Shown here: in pieces, positions 22,803-35,242 of the stretch
Layout: every line of letters begins with the position of its first letter
Position numbering within the stretch: the first letter of the stretch is position 1
Source: Paragyromitra xinjiangensis
Lineage: Eukaryota; Ascomycota; Pezizomycetes; Pezizales; Discinaceae
Assembly: GCA_038503065.1 (NCBI GenBank)
Contig: JBCAMK010000019.1
Span: 1,426,001-1,490,000 of the forward strand
Length of the DNA stretch: 64,000 nt
Direction: 5' to 3'
The notes under the pieces: model-generated
Told to the model about the DNA's origin: nothing
What the model saw: the letters and a program-made list of their open reading frames with translations, nothing else
Databases searched by the model: none
Position numbers and translations under genes: made by a program

Positions 22803-24540
22803 TGTGATGTAATGAACTCTAGGCCGCTGTGGGCGCTGAGTTGTGCTCGTGTAGGCTAGTTTTCAGGAACGGTAATTCACGAATGAGTAGGTTGCCAAGA
22901 CACAGCGCTGGTCGAGAGGAAAGAAGCACTGGCCTGGCAGCGAAGGGCGAGAGAGAAGAAAAGGAGAAAGATCACCGCTCCGTGTCGCGCGCGAGGTTCC
23001 GACGAAGTTTATGAACAAACCTTTGCCGTTGGTTGCGATGATCGAAGAGTTGTCTGTGCCAGGTTTTGTGGTGAGACGCCCGTTAGAAGCGCTGCATGCG
23101 GAAAACATCGACGTCACCAAAGGAGGTTGGTGGAATGTTGGATCTGGATCAATCGAGGGAAACGTGCACAGCGCAAGTATTCCCCGGGAGCAAAGTGATA
23201 ACAGGGAGAGCAATTGAATGGAGATCTCTCCGATTTCCTTTGCGTGCCATTCGATTGCTTGAAGTGCAGATACTCCCGACTTCCGAACTCCAGACCATGT
23301 TCCTGTGCCTCTTTGCTAACCCCTTACATTGCGCCTATTCAGGCACCAAAACTCAAAATCCCATCATCAATTCGCCATCATTGTCGCCAAAGACCCCCTG
23401 CCATGTGGAGAGGAATATCATCACTGTCATCACCATCGCTTATGCACCTGGTCAAGCAGTGCGCCTCGGGCTCTGTTGAAAGTGAAACATCCTGAGATCA
23501 TCATCAGGCCCGTGCCAATTTTCATTCGTAGCCTTGGTGTGACGAATAAGGCGGTCGCTAAAAGGAAGACCCGCTAAACCCAAAACGTGGCAGCAGCGCA
23601 GCGTTGGCAACAGCTCCACAGCGTGCCAAACACACTACCTCAGGTATCCTACCGTCAAAGAACTATTCGCGACGGGGATCAATGGTTTGGAATATAAAGA
23701 CCCTTGTTCATCAGGAACTCTTCTATAAGCCTCTGTTTTAGGCTTACCCACGAGTGGTAGGCCAAGAAGTAGTGAAACACCTTAGCTACAAAACCAACCA
23801 TTAGCACAAGTTACTTCCCGCAGTAAGAGTACTAGAATTGGGAGACAGCTCATCGATTTTGCCTTACTATATCCATGCCCCTCCAAGCTATTGCTCCCTA
23901 CTCCCTGTCCCTGTATATCCCATCCACGTCTACAATCCTATCGGGCTGGCTAGAAGACGATAAGCAGATCAGCCAGTGATAATTTTACTATACAGTAGAG
24001 TAAAGAGACCATGTTGATAGATCAAGCTAATGGTAAAGAATACAAACGATATATCCATGGGATGGATTCGATATACGCGAGCTGGTGGAGAGATTCAGAG
24101 AACAGAGACATGAGGTTGAAGTTGTTAAAGCACGATCAGATGACAGGATGGGTAAAAATACATGTAGTGACTGAAGGGTAAGCTAACGTCAACGACCAAA
24201 GCATCGTGCGAATCACAATATCGCACTCGTTACTCCCATATAAATAAAACTTTGCTACCCTCAACGCGACGAAACACTGTAGATTGCCTTGAAGCAAGGC
24301 GCCCCAGTCAGACAATAGTTGTGAAAGTAAAGCTATGTTGCCATTTCGCTATCTCAATACGTCTGAACATACATACCCATCGCTGTAACCGAGTACCTGC
24401 AGTTACATACACCGAATGTCATCCCCTAAACAAAACTCGAGTGAGCTTTCATGATGACAGCCACCACCACCACCACCACTACCAACTAATCAAGATGGCC
24501 TCCCAACGCCAGAAATCATATCAATTCCAAAGATGCAGAA
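22803..24540. other. Intergenic, no gene seen
   Basis: 22,803-23,000 is the likely promoter and leader of the minus-strand 996-aa gene. Plus-strand frames at 23,011-23,580 overlap in three registers and show no domain. A CCA trinucleotide run is at 24461-24479, close to the next promoter. Confidence 0.4.
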
Positions 24541-24550
24541 TATATATAAG
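24541..24550 (+). promoter_or_regulatory. TATA box of the first RING gene
   Basis: TATATATAAG lies 75-84 nt upstream of the ATG at 24625, a plausible distance for a TATA element with a short leader. Confidence 0.5.
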
Positions 24551-24624
24551 TTTCGTGCGTCTTCCTACAAAGCCTCCTACCCAAATCAGTTAAACTTCCA
24601 TATCTACAACAAACAGATCTAACC

Positions 24625-25437
24625 ATGAGCAATCCTAACAACTCCCCAGCTAGCACACAGCGATCCGCATACCCTGAATTCACGTTCATCTGGGGCCCAT
24701 CAGAAGATCTAATAATCCTCCCCTTACCACATGGCGGTTTCGAGATAGTAGAGATTGAAGACCTTTTCGGCTCTGAAGGCATCTCTCCAGGGGGTTTAGA
24801 CTGGTATTATCTACTCAAACCTCGTGCAGGGACCTATCGAACTGACAGACCATCTTTTCCCCGTTCCCCAAACCCTCAAGTTCCTGCCTCTGGTGAAAAC
24901 ACACTAACACCGTTACCCACTGAGGGTGGCACTGAGATCCCAGAAGCTCTCCAATGCGCGATTTGCGGTGGTCAGACCGAAGTTCAATTTAAAGAATGCT
25001 CCCACAGCACATGCTCAGACTGTCTCACCGGCATCTGGCAAAGCAGACGCAAACACCCCAAACACCTCCCCACATGGCTCCCCTGTCCATTCTGCAGAGC
25101 CGAGATCAAAACCATCAGCATCCTATCAACCCAACCTCAATTCGGTGGGTTTGGCGATAGCGCACAAAACGATACTTTCACTATCTGGCGGTGGCAACCT
25201 ATCCTAAGGTGGGTCGCACTGAGGGATAAAAATATCGCGCGACGTCTGCATTTGCAGAATTGTTGTGAGTTCTTTTCTGTGCAGCTTGAGGCGTCAGGGG
25301 CTGTTGTGGTGGAGAGATGTCTACTTTCGAGGTTTTTGATGGAACCTGGAGCTCCTCCTGTGGGGGCGAGTTGGAGGTTTTTCGTTATTGTTTGTTTTCT
25401 CGTCTTGGGGGGTGGAAATGGGTTTCCGCGGGATTGA
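24625..25437 (+). CDS. RING-finger protein, copy 1 (probable E3 ubiquitin ligase)
   Basis: A 270-aa intronless protein. Residues 111-157 form a C3HC4 RING: CAIC, ten residues, CSHSTCSDC, twenty residues, CPFC. All eight zinc ligands are present (C-x2-C, C-x-H-x2-C-x2-C, C-x2-C). The N-terminal part (YPEFTFIW, then DWYYLLKPRAGTY) and the part after the RING (WRWQPILRWVALRDKNIARR) are shared with the neighbouring copy but unknown to me. The C-terminus is hydrophobic (WRFFVIVCFLVLGGG), which suggests a tail anchor in a membrane. RING proteins normally recruit an E2 and transfer ubiquitin; the substrate is unknown. It is a tandem duplicate of the gene at 26026, on the same strand with a 588-bp gap. 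Confidence 0.85.
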   Translation: MSNPNNSPASTQRSAYPEFTFIWGPSEDLIILPLPHGGFEIVEIEDLFGSEGISPGGLDWYYLLKPRAGTYRTDRPSFPRSPNPQVPASGENTLTPLPTEGGTEIPEALQCAICGGQTEVQFKECSHSTCSDCLTGIWQSRRKHPKHLPTWLPCPFCRAEIKTISILSTQPQFGGFGDSAQNDTFTIWRWQPILRWVALRDKNIARRLHLQNCCEFFSVQLEASGAVVVERCLLSRFLMEPGAPPVGASWRFFVIVCFLVLGGGNGFPRD

Positions 25438-26025
25438 GTTGGTTTCGGTTTGCTGATTTTTTTATTTCCCCGATTTGTTAGGTGCTCCTGATCCGCCATG
25501 GCCGGTTTTTTTTCTTTCTTTTTGATTAGATATGTTTATTTGCTGCAACGCTCGGTATCCAAAATTTCTGATCCAAGAACCACGATCATTTCCTCAAAAA
25601 AAAAAAGTAACCTTTTAGCCACCAAGAGGCAGTCCTACATTCAAGAACCAACGCCCCAAATTCTTTTGTTCCAGGTTCCTGGAGATATTCCCCGGTATGA
25701 AAATCACGAAAATGCACTCGGTGTCGTTAGTGGCAACAGAATGCTCTCGCCGCTGGCCAGACTTGTCCCATTTATCTCTCACGCTAACGCCTTGAAAAGC
25801 ACTCGTTATATTGCGTGCGTAGCCACGCAGAACCGGTCACCCAGAACAAGTGTTGGCCACGTATAATCACGCTACGGATCCCTAGCACAATAATCACTTG
25901 CGACTAGGATGTCAGCGAAATATATTAAGTATGAGGCCGTTAACCGGGTAGAAGTAGCCCGTGAACCGCGGAGGATGAAGATAAAAGATCGCGGGATTGC
26001 GTCTAAAAGAGAACTATAGATAAAT
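25438..26025. other. Spacer between the two RING paralogues
   Basis: No gene is seen. A frame at 25498-25866 has no feature. The spacer must hold the terminator of copy 1 and the promoter of copy 2. Confidence 0.45.
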
Positions 26026-26961
26026 ATGGACGCTACCTCTGAATGGCTCGCAGCAGAATCACCCCCGCCTTACACGAGTGATTCGGACGATACAGATGAG
26101 GTTCGGTTCGATATCACCCAGTACCCGGAGTTTATGTTTATCTGGGACTCGGTGGAGGATCAGATACTTCTTCCTTCTTCAGGGGAGGGGTTCGAACGGA
26201 TGACGGTTGAGGAGGTTTTTGAGGTGGAAAGGATTCATTCTTTACATTGGTACTATGTGCTCGAACCCTGTGTGGGGACCTTTCACCAGGTTGATGGGCA
26301 GAAGGTTTTTTTGGGAGGGGAGCTACGGGAACCTCAGACTTCTAGCCAGATGTCACCTCTTCGCCCCACATCTCAACCCCAAGTTCCTCAGGATGTGGAT
26401 CTGTCGATACAACCACCCACTAAAGGAAGCGAGAGTAATCTCGAAATCCAAGAAGTTCCTCGATGTCCTCTCTGCGAAGACCGAATGGAAGTTCAATTCA
26501 GGGAATGTACCCATGGTACATGCACAAGTTGTCTTATTGGAATTTGGCACGGTAGACGCGAGAACCGTAAACACCTCCCTACCTGGTTCCCCTGTCCCTT
26601 CTGCAGAGCCAAGATCAATAGCATTGGTATCTTATCAGAATCCAAACAATCTCAGCTCCTTGATTTCGGTGATGATATCAAACACGACAGTACCGTCTTT
26701 ACGGTTTGGGGGTGGCAACCAGTTCGACGGTGGATAGCGCTAAGAGACGAAAGTATTGCGCAGCTTCTGAAGCTGCATAATACTTGTGGTGTCTTTTCGG
26801 TTCAGTTTGGGGCGTCTGGGGCGGTTGTCGTGGACCAGCTTAAGTTTCCGGCATTTCTGAAAGCACCTGTTGGTGTTCTTCCTCCGGGCACTAGTTGGAC
26901 GTTTTTCGTTGTGCTTTTTTTCTTTGCTTTGAGGAGTGCGAGTAGTGTTCCGGCCAATTAG
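26026..26961 (+). CDS. RING-finger protein, copy 2 (probable E3 ubiquitin ligase)
   Basis: A 311-aa paralogue of the protein at 24625. The N-terminal motif is conserved (YPEFMFIWDSVEDQILLP, then HWYYVLEPCVGTF). The C3HC4 RING is at residues 147-193: CPLC, ten residues, CTHGTCTSC, CPFC, with all ligands intact. The region after the RING is also conserved (WGWQPVRRWIALRDESIAQL). The C-terminus is again hydrophobic (WTFFVVLFFFALRSASS), so a tail anchor is likely in both. It is longer mainly because of an acidic N-terminus (DSDDTDEV) and a linker before the RING. The divergence indicates an old duplication with both copies maintained. Confidence 0.85.
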   Translation: MDATSEWLAAESPPPYTSDSDDTDEVRFDITQYPEFMFIWDSVEDQILLPSSGEGFERMTVEEVFEVERIHSLHWYYVLEPCVGTFHQVDGQKVFLGGELREPQTSSQMSPLRPTSQPQVPQDVDLSIQPPTKGSESNLEIQEVPRCPLCEDRMEVQFRECTHGTCTSCLIGIWHGRRENRKHLPTWFPCPFCRAKINSIGILSESKQSQLLDFGDDIKHDSTVFTVWGWQPVRRWIALRDESIAQLLKLHNTCGVFSVQFGASGAVVVDQLKFPAFLKAPVGVLPPGTSWTFFVVLFFFALRSASSVPAN

Positions 26962-29136
26962 GTCTTCTTAGATGTGGACCCGTCGATTTATATCGAGTGA
27001 TAGCGAATGACTATTAGTGATTATACGTTCCCAATGGATGAATGGCGTTCAGAGAGAAACGGAAAACGAAAGAAAGAAAAAAAGCCTAAACGCATATTTT
27101 CTTCCCCATTATCTAAGGTGGCTTTTGTTGACCTTCCCCACCAAGCCTCTCGTCGCCCAGCTGTTGTGACTGTTGTCTGATCTCGGAGATATATAGCCTG
27201 GTGTACTTCATAAAGAAACTGCACCCCAATATACCCTTCCTATTTCGTCATCCCTTCCGGAGCTCATAGTCGTCCAACCCCTACCGTGTGCCGTCACCTG
27301 TACGTCACTTGTGCCCGGAGAGTCGTTCCAGAACCATGTACTAGGGTTAGATCCTTATTGCCATACCGGGGGAAAACGCCGAAGTTCACTAAACTTGGGG
27401 TTAATTGGCTGCAGGAAGTGGTACTCGTAGTGGGAAGCGACAAGCGATGTCAAGTGATAATTCATGATGATAGGACTTCAGTCCCACTTAGTAAGCTCCT
27501 AACCAAACATCCCTAATATAATGCAACTCCTGCTACATCAGCAAGATCTATGATCCCCGAATCCATTGCAGATTTTTGGGCCTTGAGGGAAGCAGGAAGA
27601 AATCCAGACAGATCGTAAAAGTGTGATTTAATCATGCTCTATAGGCGTGATCCATAGAGCCAGTTGTTCCAACCTACTCCCCGCTTACTATGCTAGACCT
27701 AAAGGGAAGGCCAGATCATAGATTTCACGACATGACAGGTTTCTTGTTCAGGATCGAAATCACTGTATTCGCTCCATGCATAACAGAATCGCATTCTCAT
27801 CCGCCAATAGAAAGCTTAACTTACGTTTCAGTTGGAGCTTCTGTTCGCGATCGCAACATGACAGGGTTTATAACACGCGATATCGACAGGGATTTCCTGT
27901 GCGATCCCAATTAATTTTCAGCCTTGTAGTCCTTGCCGACATTTCCGCCCAGCATGAACTCCATAGCCCTTAGGCTACAAGAACAAAATCCCGCGATACC
28001 GCCACAGCGGCACAGATGTGGCTTATCCGAGAATCCACACTTGCAACAAATAAGAGCAAAACTCAAACTTTTTTTCTGAACAAATATCTTTCGTTTTAAG
28101 TCATAGACCTTATCCGTCCAATATTCATCCCAGGATTAACCCCACGAAACAATTGTAGGCTCGCTTGGATAACGCTTTTCTAGATGATTCCAACGCTGCA
28201 ATTGTGAGGGGTCCATCGACGCTTTCCTTCTCATGCAGATGCTGTGCGCCCAAACTGCAGTGGCAGTCGAACATAGCTGTCGCACTGGTTAAATAAGCGT
28301 ATGGTAGGCTAATGTGATTGACTGCTCTTGTCGTACCATACGTGTGTGGGGAGCTCTTTGTCAGTGCAATGGCTTGAGGTAGTGTATGTTTCATTCGCCC
28401 TGCGTCTCTGTAGGCGCCCTGCGTAGGTAGATGTCAAAACGATGTTTAACATCTTGAGTGTCTACGACTCGTAGAGGTACCCAAACCACTGCCTAGTAAT
28501 CTGTCATCGCGCGTATTTGATTCACTCAATTGCTCCAACACTCAGCCCTATATTCTCAGCGCGTCAAGCCCAATCGCGAACATCATTTCGTGATGTGACG
28601 CTAGATAAGAAACCCCCAAGAGACACTTCGTGATAGGTTGTTTTTCTCGGAACCTAATAGCCACACGAGCCTCAAAGCCCCACAGGATCCTTCGCCAAAA
28701 CCCCATAACCGACCTCCAGGGATCATTGGCTGGCTGTCAGTGGAGAGCCTTGTAGCGGGGCTGAAAGTCACCCGGTATGTGTTGCCCTTCCGAGAGTCCG
28801 TGTCCCACTTTCTTATCCTTCGTCATACCTGCCAACCTTCGAAAGCTTAGTGTCGATTTCTCTTTAAAGCTTTTATTTTTCCCATTAGCTTCCTTTTAAG
28901 TCTTAACACGTCTTTCCTGACCGTGGCCAACTCCGCCAACAAAAACCAAAATCGAAAAATTCAAGGCCATATTCACACCTTCCGTTCCAGCGATGTCGGC
29001 AACCGTTTCTCTTGCGGTGCGGGCACCGACAGAGACATCCTTCCTAACACCCGATAGGATTCTATTGATGGTAGGCGGGATAGGAGCCCAAGGATGTCCG
29101 GAGGCCTGCAGCTAACACGAGATTCAACAGAACAAC
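26962..29136. other. Intergenic, no gene seen
   Basis: Several 60-90-codon frames on both strands have no start context, domain or signal peptide. The last ~200 bp should contain the promoter of the receptor gene. Confidence 0.4.
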
Positions 29137-31037
29137 ATGAGCGCAATCCTGGCAGGCATATCGCTAGTGTTCTGTCTCGCGGTTCTCATACTTGTGGCTG
29201 TCATATTTTCGAATCGGGAGTCGAGAAAGTCCCTAGATCGTCTGTCGTTTCGGCTGTTGATTTACGCATTGATATCCAAGTGAGACCACAGAAAACTTAA
29301 TCACCTCACAGCATCTGATAGTTATTCTGGGGTTTTAGTTGCATTTACTCTATCGGATATATTGTTTGCGTTAAAGTCAACCCAGGGGTGAGCTTAGCTG
29401 TTTTTTTTTTTGCCCGTGATTCTGGTCTCATTTTTCTTGTTTTTCCAGATAAGGTCCAGAATACGTTGCCTGTTCAATGGCTGATATCAACTCTCGGGTT
29501 TCCCATAGTTCTGGTGTGGTGAGCAATTCATTCGAGATGAGATATAAACAAAAATGGCGTACTAAGAATAACCCAATATTAGTCGCTGGTGTTTGGTTAA
29601 TTCAATTCTGGCTTGGTACCATTCCCCCCAACATTCCTACTAAGCAGAATATAGTTTACTAAACAGCTCACCCCCAGGCGTCACCAACTGGTTCATCCTA
29701 TGCATCGCATTGAACCTCCAGCTTGTCCTCGTCCACTCTCTAAACGGGCTCACCCTAGAGAAATACTATATCGCAGGGACCTTCCTCCTAAACCTCGCAA
29801 TCACCCTCCCACCCCGTGAGTCTCCAAGAACGATGACGCCGGATTCCACTAACACCCCATAGTAATCAAGGGTAAATTCGGCTGGGACCCAGTCATTAGA
29901 GTCTGCTGGCTCACTTCAGATAATTCTCATGATCGTTTGATCTGGCAGATCAGTACACAGATATTCTGGATCTTGTTTGCTGTCGCGATTACGTTCGTGT
30001 GTGCGCTTGTTACGATGGCGTATCTCTATAAGCATAAAGTGCGGAGCTTGTTTTCGCGGAGGAGATATTCAATCGCTTACTTATTTGTGTTTTTGTAGTT
30101 TCCGAGCAAAAGCGCGACCTCGGGCTCAAGCGATCTTTCTCAACTAAGATCGATACAGCGATTTCAGGGCATTCCTATGCTTGATGGACACGGGAAGCCT
30201 ATAATTGATGGGAAGAAACTAAGGCGCAGCGCGACAAGGCTGGCTAGTCGTAGTTTGTCGAGTAATAAGAGGTTTAGGAATATCATCCTTAGAATCTGTA
30301 AGCACCTCACCAAATAAACTCGAGCAGGACCATAACTAATGAACCTAGCTATCTACCCCGTCGTAATGATCGTCCTAAACCTCGTACGTTACCTTCTACT
30401 ACCTCTACTCCACTTAATTCTAACAACTAAACAGTTCATCACAATCGCCGACATCAGAATCAGCACCGCAAAGGGTATCTACACCCAAGGCGACTACTCC
30501 CTCTGTAAGCTCCCCCCACTCCACCCCCACTCCCTCCAATAACTAACCACAATAGACGTCGTCTACTACGCATTCTACGGAGGCCGCGGAATATTCTACG
30601 CCCTAATGGCGATCATCGACCCTTCGATCCTCCGCGGGATCCGCGTCTGGCGTGGTCTACACTGCCACGACCACGAAGACGAAGACGGGAACCTCGACTT
30701 CACACTCGGAGGCGGGATCATCAACGTTCAAGCCGAGATCATCCGGTTTGTTGAAGAACTCGGCCTATACCCTGGTACTAGCGTCCGGACTAATTCGGAT
30801 CTTACGAGCTATGGGAATGCGTTCGTGTCGGAGCCGGTTGCTACTAATACTCAGACGAAACCTGCGGATGGGCCTGAGGCTGTTGGGGTGTCGGAACGGC
30901 CTACGTGGGGTTCTGGGGGCGAGCCGGGTGTGGCGAGTCCGGAGGCGGTGGCGCAGAGGGAGGAGGAGGCGCGGCAGGTTCAGCAGGATAGAATGAATCA
31001 GTTGCAGGCTGTGAGGCAGGTTAGGAGGCAGATTTAA
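29137..31037 (+). pseudogene. Fungal seven-helix GPCR-like receptor, interrupted in one exon
   Basis: Eight exons by splice sites and frame: 29137-29279, 29339-29387, 29449-29518, 29678-29815, 29863-30038, 30099-30297, 30349-30504 and 30556-31037, in total 1,413 nt (471 codons). Helix 1 is in LVFCLAVLILVAVIF and is followed by LDRLSFRLLIYALIS. Later hallmarks are FILCIALNLQLVLVH, KFGWDP with CWLTSDN, FWILFAVAITFVCALV, then ISIYPVVMIVLNLVRYL and GGRGIFYALMAIIDPSILRG. The tail is charged and probably cytoplasmic. These match fungal receptors of the cAMP-receptor-like or Git3-like type. The third exon, covering helix 3, reads TGA at 29482 and TAG at 29506, although its length keeps every downstream exon in frame. 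It is therefore either a recently disabled gene or the exon is mis-modelled. The upstream in-frame stop at 29113 fixes the start. Confidence 0.7.
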
Positions 31038-34000
31038 TGAAGTGGTTGGGAGTGAATCTTTGTGACGGGTTTGGTCGTTTACTCGTGTCTGGGAGAAGGT
31101 TGGGTTATGTGGTGGTCAGTTAGTCGGGTTTCTTGGATTTGAGTAAATGCGGTATTGTATAGATGGCGTTGGTGTACTGGTGGGATTATTTGGTTTCTGT
31201 ATTTAAAAAGCTGGGTGCTTAAGATAAATGAGTTCTTTGGGGGTGTAGATACTACGATAAGCTGTTAGAGCAATAATTGAATACCTTTGGCCAGCTATGG
31301 CGGTGCCCTTTTCCTTTCAATCATGTAATTCATTATTTCCAGGTACAAGAATTGCACGTGCAAAGGGAAGTTATGGCATCAAGGGAGCCTGCAACTACAT
31401 GTAGGTATGGTAATTCCGTGATCTGATACATATGTTCCAACTTATTTACTAGAAACGCTACTTTATAAACCGGCCAGTAAACTTTGTATATAGGCGAGCC
31501 GATCTCCAAAATCTAGGTTAGATCTGGCCCATGTTTAAAGCAAATTAACATCCATCTGACTTTCTCGTGCATAGCACCAACACAAAATATTCCCGCATCA
31601 TGATATCAGATAACCAACTACAGCTTTTTTCACTAAAATGATTTCCAATACCGAGAATATACACAAGAAAGTTATTCAGTAGCTCCAACGACTTTCTAGT
31701 CCTGCTGGCTATAGTTACTCCTTGAATACCTGAAACGTATATTAGCGTATATAGGGTTTTGTTAGCATTGATACAGCCAGTGGAGACTATTGTAAGCGTA
31801 GATACCTAAAAGGAAGAGCCAATAACCCTCCCGGCGTAAGAGGCACATCTCCTAAGACTGCTTTATTTTCTCCAGCATATTGCAGAAAGGATCCTCTGCA
31901 AATGGCCACTCATTAGGGTGGCTTTGTAGATGGGCTAGCTAGCCTACCTTGGAAGCTGTTCCACCGGTATATGTAGAGCGCCCAGCCAGTACCCAAAATG
32001 GCCGACCCATTTGTAAAGCGATATTCCTAGTAAATAAGTCAAAAGATAGGAGGAAAACCATATCTGCGGAATCGAGACAGATTGGCGAAAACCTACTAGA
32101 AGCTAAAGCGCTCGCCGTATCAAGCTTTTCTACCAATAGAAGCCTCCATACCACAAACTTCTCGCCACTCGGGACGGTCCTAGTTTCCTCTACTATGCCT
32201 TATGCTAGTAAGACTTGGAAGAGATCCCGAAGAATAAGACGGAAGAGTCCAAACACGGAGCAAATAGCAGAAACCGAACAGAAAAAAAACTACGAGAAAG
32301 CCATCCCAACGCTAATTCGACAATGCGAGTGACATACGATGCATAAGTAATAACACACCAAGCTATATAGAAAAGTGCCAATGCGCAATTTCGGCTCTTT
32401 TCGGCTAGGAAGCCTGGTTCTGGGTAATGGTTTATGCGGCTGATAGACTAGCTTAAGCTTACTGGAGACGATGCATCTCCTCATTGCTGATGTAAGCTTA
32501 AATCCAGGCTTGGGATTTGGGACTATTATTGGTCTCATGAAGACTCAGTAAATAACCTACCTAGCTGTGGCTACTGAGCCCGGCTCGTAAACCCTTGTTT
32601 CGAGATCTTTGTGCGTCGTATCTCAAGGTTTACATTCCTGTAGGCTGTGAGCGAATCGGATGCGAGTCACGGGAGGCTTCGTTCAGCCTTACGGTCGAAT
32701 CCAGGGTTCTATTAAGCTTCTTTCGCTTACCTAGATGTACGAGTGGAGTAATACCAAGATCAAGGGTCCATTCGGATCGTGAGGTTGTTCAGCTATTTGC
32801 ACTTTTATACGGGAACACCAGCTCTCGCCAAGCGCTCAATGGTTTTCAGGCAAGGCTAGGACATTAAAATCAGGTAGAAGGACCCTAGGTATCTCTCGTC
32901 CAAGACCCACGATGCTACACAAGCTTTATTATACTAACACTATGTAAATTGCCAATCTTGTAGGCTCGTTCCGAAAATAACACCGATACTAAATCCCAAA
33001 CATTAAAGAAAGCTCGAGCCACGATCTTAAGTTGATTTTACGTATAGGCCGCGCGCTCCACGCCATTTCATGCAGCATGGAACTATTTTCCCCATCGGAT
33101 AAATATCGTGAGTGTGGCGCACACAAAACGATAAATACGTTAGTCACCTATCGATATGATTGACTAGGACTAAACCTTCTACTTCGATTCTAGCGTCTCG
33201 GGTCGCCCGACTGCATGAGATATGGACAACCAGTAGCAAATTCATGCTGCGCCAGATGCCGTGGAGATATCACGGAAGATGAATATCGGCTTAGATGCGC
33301 GTATCGGTCTGATAGAGTATCGCGATGCTGGCACTACCGATCGGACCATCCATACGTAATGGACTTTGTTGGTTAAATCAGCATGGTATTTTCAGCCTCA
33401 TTGGCACCGGATGCGCGCGCAGCGGATTCGTTTACGTGGTACGCCAACCTTGTCGTTTGACGTCCAGTCATTAAGGTTTTGAATCGGCTGTAAAGTTCGG
33501 GGTATTCTATAAATATACTAAAATCACTCATTTTCGGGTTTCCGGACCCCGGATTCTAGATGGGAATTTTCTTCGCTTGAATACGTGGGTAGAGCCCCCA
33601 TGGAACCGTTACTACCTTATTAGACCGTGGTACGTACTTCTGGTCAACCCTATCATGCCCACCTGCCTAAGAAGTGAGACACGTAACCAAAAAAAATAGA
33701 CCGTCTAATCTGCCTTGTAACATCGAAACCCTAAAGTTGGTTTTCCCTATGAACCAGGCGCCGAAATGGCGCTCAAGAAGTAGCCTACAAGGCATTCAGA
33801 GTATGCTACAAAATTTACAGCCGCGATATGGCATTTCAAGACATGCATCAGAAGACCAGAAAGGAAAAAAAAGTATAAGCTACAACTCACGAATCCGTTG
33901 GCGCAGTATGGGCAACTCCAACAACCCCCAAGCTAAACCACGTGTACTATATGAAGCACGCCTTGGCAGGACCTTTGGTCTTTACTTGAGGATTTGGTCT

Positions 34001-35242
34001 AGGTTAGAAGATGTTTGATTCTTGCAAGGATAAATCCCAGCGAACCAGGAAACTGAACGGGACCTTAACGCAGTTTTTACTAGTCCCAGATCGGTAATTA
34101 GTCCCTAAGCTGCTACAATCTGATAAGATTCCTGCAGGCAATACGAGGTAATACTGTGCAGTCGTCATCTTCTGCACACTTATTCCGGCTTTGCCGAAAC
34201 TCACCCCCATCGTTCATGTAGGAATTACTTTAAAGTATGGCTAGAAAATATATCTGCATAGAAACCCCCAATTTAAGCTTGTTTTAACATTCGGCGTGAT
34301 TGATCCCGGGTAAGCGATTCTTAACCGCGAAGGAGGGAAAGGAAAAAAAGCAAACTACGGATCACTCATCCAACCTAAGACTTGCCCAAACCGGTGGATT
34401 GGCTTCTTGGATGAGCTCATTAAACGCATATCTGACTCGAACTTTAAGGTTCGGAAGAAATCTCCCCCGGTGCATGTGGCGCTCTGCAAGTGCCCACGAC
34501 CAGAATATCCCTTTTAGGTAGATTTTTGTATGCCTTGGAGTTTAATGGAGTACTGAGGGGTCTCAAAGCAAAAAAGGGTTTGACTCAGCCAGTTGTGATA
34601 GAGGTTTCGCATGGCCCAAGGTGCTACAGACACGTTCACGACGTTACTTCCAAAGGTGGCTGCGCTGTGTAACGTCGCTATACGTACGTACTGGCTGGCT
34701 GGCTCTTCGGGCTCGGAGGAATTCGACGGCTAATCTAATGGACCGTCAAGCGAAAGTATCGCCCACTGGACTACGACTATGTGCTATGTTGTTGGGAAAA
34801 AAATAGCATTTGGTGTTTGGCTAGGTTAGGTAAAGAAAATCTACCAGCCTTTGGTACGCGTAATACACTTTATGCTCGTGCGTGGAAATGTGGGGTTTTT
34901 TTCATTGGAGCTCTAAACCTTGTGGGTAACATCGACTATTCTAATGTTCAACACCCTTGGGTATCGTCCCGTCGGGGTTTGGGGCTCCGATTTCCCAGCG
35001 CTGCGCCCCGCATGAGTGCTAGCACACTACTGACTGACACACGCAACATGTAGATAAACCTTGTAGCAGGTCAGAAATTGAATTCTCCTTAAGAAGCCAG
35101 AACGTCCTCTATCAATAAGGTTCATTCTTCACTCACTCATACATCAATCGCAAAGACATAAACAACACTAGCTTCCTCGATAACAATCCTCAAATTCATC
35201 ACTCACCTTTCGAGCCTAGTCCTCCTTACGTATTAGTCAACC
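31038..35242. other. Long intergenic stretch, no gene supported
   Basis: Short frames such as 31949-32332 (+), 32290-32538 (-), 33674-34018 (+) and 34300-35053 (+, several overlapping) show no domain, start context or splice pattern that I can extend. Some may be remnants of mobile elements. Nothing here passes my threshold. Confidence 0.4.

Noticed and set aside
31949..32332. 127-codon plus-strand frame and its antisense partner
   Set aside because: The basic, Ser/Thr-rich composition hinted at a mobile-element protein, but no motif is present and the frame starts only at a TTG.
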